From Acidobacteriota bacterium (GTDB lineage: Bacteria > Acidobacteriota > Terriglobia > Bryobacterales > Bryobacteraceae), in the NCBI GenBank assembly GCA_026394095.1, contig JAPKYY010000983.1, positions 1 through 8,646 of the forward strand: a stretch of 8,646 nt of DNA, given 5' to 3'. The notes below the pieces were generated by a model. That model ran no database searches. It saw only the letters and a list, made by a program, of their open reading frames with translations, and had not been told where the DNA came from. Made by a program: the position numbers and the translations under genes. Shown here piece by piece: positions 6,531-8,646 of this stretch. Position 1 is the stretch's first letter. Each line of letters starts with the position of its first letter.

Positions 6531-7032
6531 CCCCTCAACTCGATTTCGCTTTTTTGGCAGCCTTCTTGGCTGCAGGCTGCCGCGAATTTAGCGTCTTCTC
6601 GTATTGAGCAAGATACTTCTTTGCTGGAGTACGCTTCACCGTCTGACCAATCACATCGAGGGCAAGATCTTCCACTTTTTTGAAGCGAATACAAGCCTTA
6701 CCCTTATCCAGCTTCTTCCCGGTCTTCTCCCACGCTTCGATAAACCACTTTGCATGATCTTCGTCTATGTAGAGGCCCATGATGTAGAGTGCGAGATGAT
6801 TCTTCTGCGAAGCGAGATTGATGTACGGAACAGGCTGCTTCGGGTCACAGTGGTAACCGGCCGGATAAATGCGATGCGGCACATAATAGCCGATCATGCC
6901 GTAGGTCATTCCTTCTTCGAAGTCTTTGTCGAGATTGGCAAGAATTACTTTGCGAACAGCCTCAATCGAGGTCCTGCGATCTTCGGGAAGTGAGGCCAAA
7001 TAGTCGGCGACATTGGTTGCTTTACTTTGCAT
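6087..7032 (-). repeat. Tandem gene duplication of the DUF1801 core
   Basis: The 444-nt cores at 6589-7032 and 6087-6530 encode aligned 148-residue proteins with 104 identical positions by my count and no gaps. The DNA also matches over long stretches, for example the shared TTTTTGAAGCGAATACAAG. The tails after the core differ in length and sequence but are both basic. This is an old local duplication, not a recent one. Confidence 0.88.
6535..7032 (-). CDS. DUF1801 domain protein, upstream copy of a tandem pair
   Basis: The 165-residue product has the same layout as its neighbour: YLASLPEDRR helix, EEGMTYGMIGYYVPHR, YPAGYHCDP, ASQKNHLALYIM and CIRFKKVEDLALDVIG. It ends in a Lys/Ala tail (AAKKAAKKAKSS) like those of bacterial histone-H1-like and DNA-binding tails, which might bind nucleic acid or simply be a flexible basic extension. 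No signal peptide or membrane segment is present. The first of the two-gene unit, it starts 19 nt after the poly-T end of the terminator of the TPR gene. No Shine-Dalgarno precedes the ATG. Substitutions between the copies are mostly conservative and both frames are intact, so both appear to be under selection. Function unknown; an iron-related role by analogy with YdhG is speculative. Confidence 0.9.
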   Translation of the reverse strand: MQSKATNVADYLASLPEDRRTSIEAVRKVILANLDKDFEEGMTYGMIGYYVPHRIYPAGYHCDPKQPVPYINLASQKNHLALYIMGLYIDEDHAKWFIEAWEKTGKKLDKGKACIRFKKVEDLALDVIGQTVKRTPAKKYLAQYEKTLNSRQPAAKKAAKKAKSS

Positions 7033-7043
7033 GACGAACTGAA

Positions 7044-7052
7044 ATTATCACA
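7044..7052 (-). promoter_or_regulatory. Possible extended -10 promoter for the DUF1801 pair
   Basis: Read on the - strand, TGTGATAAT fits an extended -10 (TGn followed by GATAAT). It would start transcription only about 5 nt before the ATG at 7032, giving a nearly leaderless mRNA, which agrees with the missing Shine-Dalgarno. No good -35 exists: that region falls in the terminator stem. Read-through from the TPR gene is the alternative. Confidence 0.3.
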
Positions 7053-7084
7053 AAAAAAGGCCGCGCTCCAGGGCGCGGCCTTTT
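7052..7084 (-). terminator. Strong Rho-independent terminator of the TPR gene
   Basis: A perfect 12-bp inverted repeat (AAAAGGCCGCGC and GCGCGGCCTTTT) surrounds a 6-nt loop at 7067-7072. On the - strand the GC-rich stem is followed by seven T. It starts 22 nt after the TPR stop codon and precedes the DUF1801 pair, so it separates the two units. Because the outer pairs are A-T on both sides it could also stop + strand transcription. Confidence 0.93.
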
Positions 7085-7106
7085 CTGCGAATCGTGAATT
7101 CGGAGC

Positions 7107-8646
7107 CTATGCTTCGAAGTAACCCTTGGCTAGTTCAGGCCGTGCTTCAAGCGCTTTGCGCCAGTAGATGCGCGCTTCATCTTGTTGACCTTGTGTCTTC
7201 AGTGCGTGCCCCAGATTGAGCAGAGCTTCTGCAAATCCGGGACGCTCGGCAAGCGCTTCTTTGTAGAGGCGAATCGCATCGTCTACCTGGCCACCCTTTT
7301 GTAGCAGCAAACCAGTATTGTAGAAGAGCTCCGGCGATCGTTCGCCGAGATCAATCAGCTTGGCTTGAAGTTCAAGCGCCTGCTGCTGGTCACCCTTCTC
7401 AACTGCAAGGGCAGCGAGACCACGCAATGCGTCCATCGAATTCGGTTCTACCTGAAGGACGTTCGAGAATGCGAGCGAAGCCGCATCGCGATCTCCCACA
7501 CGCCAGTAGGCGAGGCCAAGATTCAGTTGAGCTTCCGGCCAATTCGGCCGCTTCTCGAGGCAGGTTTCGTAAGCACTGACTGCACCCTGAAGTTCACCGC
7601 GCTCAAGACGAAGGAATCCAAGCCGGAACCAGATTTCTTCAGACTCTGAATTATCCTTCAGCAGAGCTTCGAGGATGTGTTCAGCATCTTCACGTGATCC
7701 AGTCGATTCCAGGAGAACTGCGAGATTGTATCGAACTTCCGTAAGTGTGGGGTTCTTCTTGAGCACCAGCTCATAAGCTTCCCGGGCGCCCTTGAGATCT
7801 CCGAGCTGCTGCCGGACAATACCGAGGTTTACTAGAGCCTGTTCGCTGTCAGGGCGGATGCGAGTTGCTTCCTGATACGCCTGGAGTGCCTGCTCCATAC
7901 GCTGTAGCTTCTGGTAGGCAACGCCAAGGTTAAACCACCGCTCGAAGTGATCCGGAGTGTACTCAACCAATTTTTGACAGAAGCGGGAGGCGGCTTCATA
8001 GTCGGCAGTGGTGAAGGCACACGTAGCCAGCCCTTCAAGGGCGGGCTGCGAGAAGGGGCGTACTTCGAGAAGCTTCTCTGAATGCGTACGAATAACGTTA
8101 ATGTCCTTCAGCGCAATCCCGATCGTAATCAGATTCACCAATGCTTCTTCACTCGAGGGATTTTTCTCCAGCATCTTGTTGTACAGAGCAAGAGAATCCT
8201 CAAGGCGGTTCAGCAGTTGCAGTGAGACAGCCTTACCGAAGATCGCAGTTTCATTATCTGCATCGGCCTTCAAAACCTGTTCAAAAAGGTCAAGGGCCTG
8301 CGAAGCTCGATCCGTGTGCAGATAGGCGACACCTAGCCCAAGGCGTGCCTGGTTGCTGGGGTTGGGTTGTTCCAGAGCCTTCTGGAAATTGTCCGAGGCT
8401 TCGGGCCACCGGCCCAGCTTCTCGCTGCATACAGCCAGATTGAAATGAGCAGAGGCATGCTTCGGATTGAGATCAAGCAACTTCTGGTAGCTACGCGCTG
8501 CCTCTTCAAACTGCTCCAGTTCAAAATGCAGGTGTCCTCGAGCCGAATACAGCTCTGGGTCCTGCTGCCCTGAATCCAGAGCATCGTGGATTTCTTTCAG
8601 CGCTTCTTTGCGCTTGCCTTCAAGATGAAGAGCAACGGCGCGGGCA
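7107..8646 (-). CDS. TPR-repeat protein, 5' end beyond the window
   Basis: The frame is open from the window edge to TAG at 7107 (about 513 residues visible). The TTG at 8478-8480 is an internal codon: the 55 codons before it are also TPR sequence (for example ELYSARGHLHFELEQFEEAA). The whole visible part is a regular series of about fifteen 34-residue repeats with the usual W/L-x-x-L-G-x-x-Y/A and A-x-x-x-Y/F patterns ending in Pro at helix B, such as WFNLGVAYQKLQRMEQAL and QLNLGLAYWRVGDRDAA. TPR superhelices hold protein partners together; no enzymatic domain is visible, but one could sit upstream. A few repeats are degenerate around the segment ITIGIALKDINVIRTHSE. The protein ends abruptly after the last repeat (KGYFEA). 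It has its own terminator. Partner and location are unknown. Confidence 0.92.
   Translation of the reverse strand, partial: ARAVALHLEGKRKEALKEIHDALDSGQQDPELYSARGHLHFELEQFEEAARSYQKLLDLNPKHASAHFNLAVCSEKLGRWPEASDNFQKALEQPNPSNQARLGLGVAYLHTDRASQALDLFEQVLKADADNETAIFGKAVSLQLLNRLEDSLALYNKMLEKNPSSEEALVNLITIGIALKDINVIRTHSEKLLEVRPFSQPALEGLATCAFTTADYEAASRFCQKLVEYTPDHFERWFNLGVAYQKLQRMEQALQAYQEATRIRPDSEQALVNLGIVRQQLGDLKGAREAYELVLKKNPTLTEVRYNLAVLLESTGSREDAEHILEALLKDNSESEEIWFRLGFLRLERGELQGAVSAYETCLEKRPNWPEAQLNLGLAYWRVGDRDAASLAFSNVLQVEPNSMDALRGLAALAVEKGDQQQALELQAKLIDLGERSPELFYNTGLLLQKGGQVDDAIRLYKEALAERPGFAEALLNLGHALKTQGQQDEARIYWRKALEARPELAKGYFEA

Noticed and set aside
6604..6993. A 129-codon + strand frame opposite the upstream DUF1801 gene.
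   Set aside because: It is fully antisense to a conserved paralogue pair, has no ribosome site, and its translation shows no recognisable pattern.
1..8646. CRISPR arrays, tRNA or rRNA genes, insertion sequences, att sites or origins.
   Set aside because: No evenly spaced direct repeats, cloverleaf-like segments, transposase motifs or flanking inverted repeats were seen on either strand. The only sizeable DNA repeat is the DUF1801 duplication and the only strong hairpin is the terminator.

Overview
The window looks like chromosomal DNA from a Gram-negative, diderm bacterium of moderate GC. An Omp85 outer-membrane barrel, a SurA-type periplasmic chaperone and a TamB-like translocation protein sit in one tight co-directional cluster. 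The style of the PPIase-less SurA-like protein and the DUF1801 and TPR neighbours suggest Acidobacteriota, possibly Bryobacterales. That placement comes from memory of family style, not from a search, and is tentative. No tRNA, rRNA, CRISPR array, insertion sequence or phage gene was seen.

Bases 1-5355 (+ strand) form an outer-membrane biogenesis block: the 3' part of an Omp85 (BamA/TamA) gene, a 212-residue SurA-N-like chaperone that lacks a PPIase domain, and a tamB homologue. The three genes overlap by 1 and 4 nt, so they are almost certainly one operon. The tamB reading frame is broken three times: two frame changes of the same sign (near 3356-3372 and 3954-3970) and one in-frame TGA (4750-4752) where the family normally has glycine. 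The four pieces together still read as a full TamB of about 1220 residues, so the damage is recent, is a sequencing or assembly artefact, or (least likely) is bypassed by recoding. The second frame change falls exactly on CTT TGA, the same slip codon and stop used by the prfB +1 frameshift, but no Shine-Dalgarno-like stimulator precedes it.

Bases 5369-7032 hold small accessory genes: a cupin (- strand), a divergent DUF2103-like gene (+ strand), and a tandem pair of DUF1801 paralogues (- strand, about 70% identical over a 148-residue core, each with a basic Lys/Arg/Ala tail). The DUF2103-like gene and the downstream DUF1801 copy converge and overlap by 74 nt, and both reading frames look genuine there.

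Bases 7052-7084 are a strong intrinsic terminator that ends a TPR-repeat gene, which fills 7107-8646 (- strand) and runs off the window edge. The TPR protein is a regular array of about fifteen 34-residue repeats with no enzymatic domain in the visible part.

There is no obvious undescribed defence or mobile system here. The points most worth checking are the triple-lesion tamB with its prfB-like slip site, the dual-coding convergent overlap, and the PPIase-less chaperone between Omp85 and TamB.
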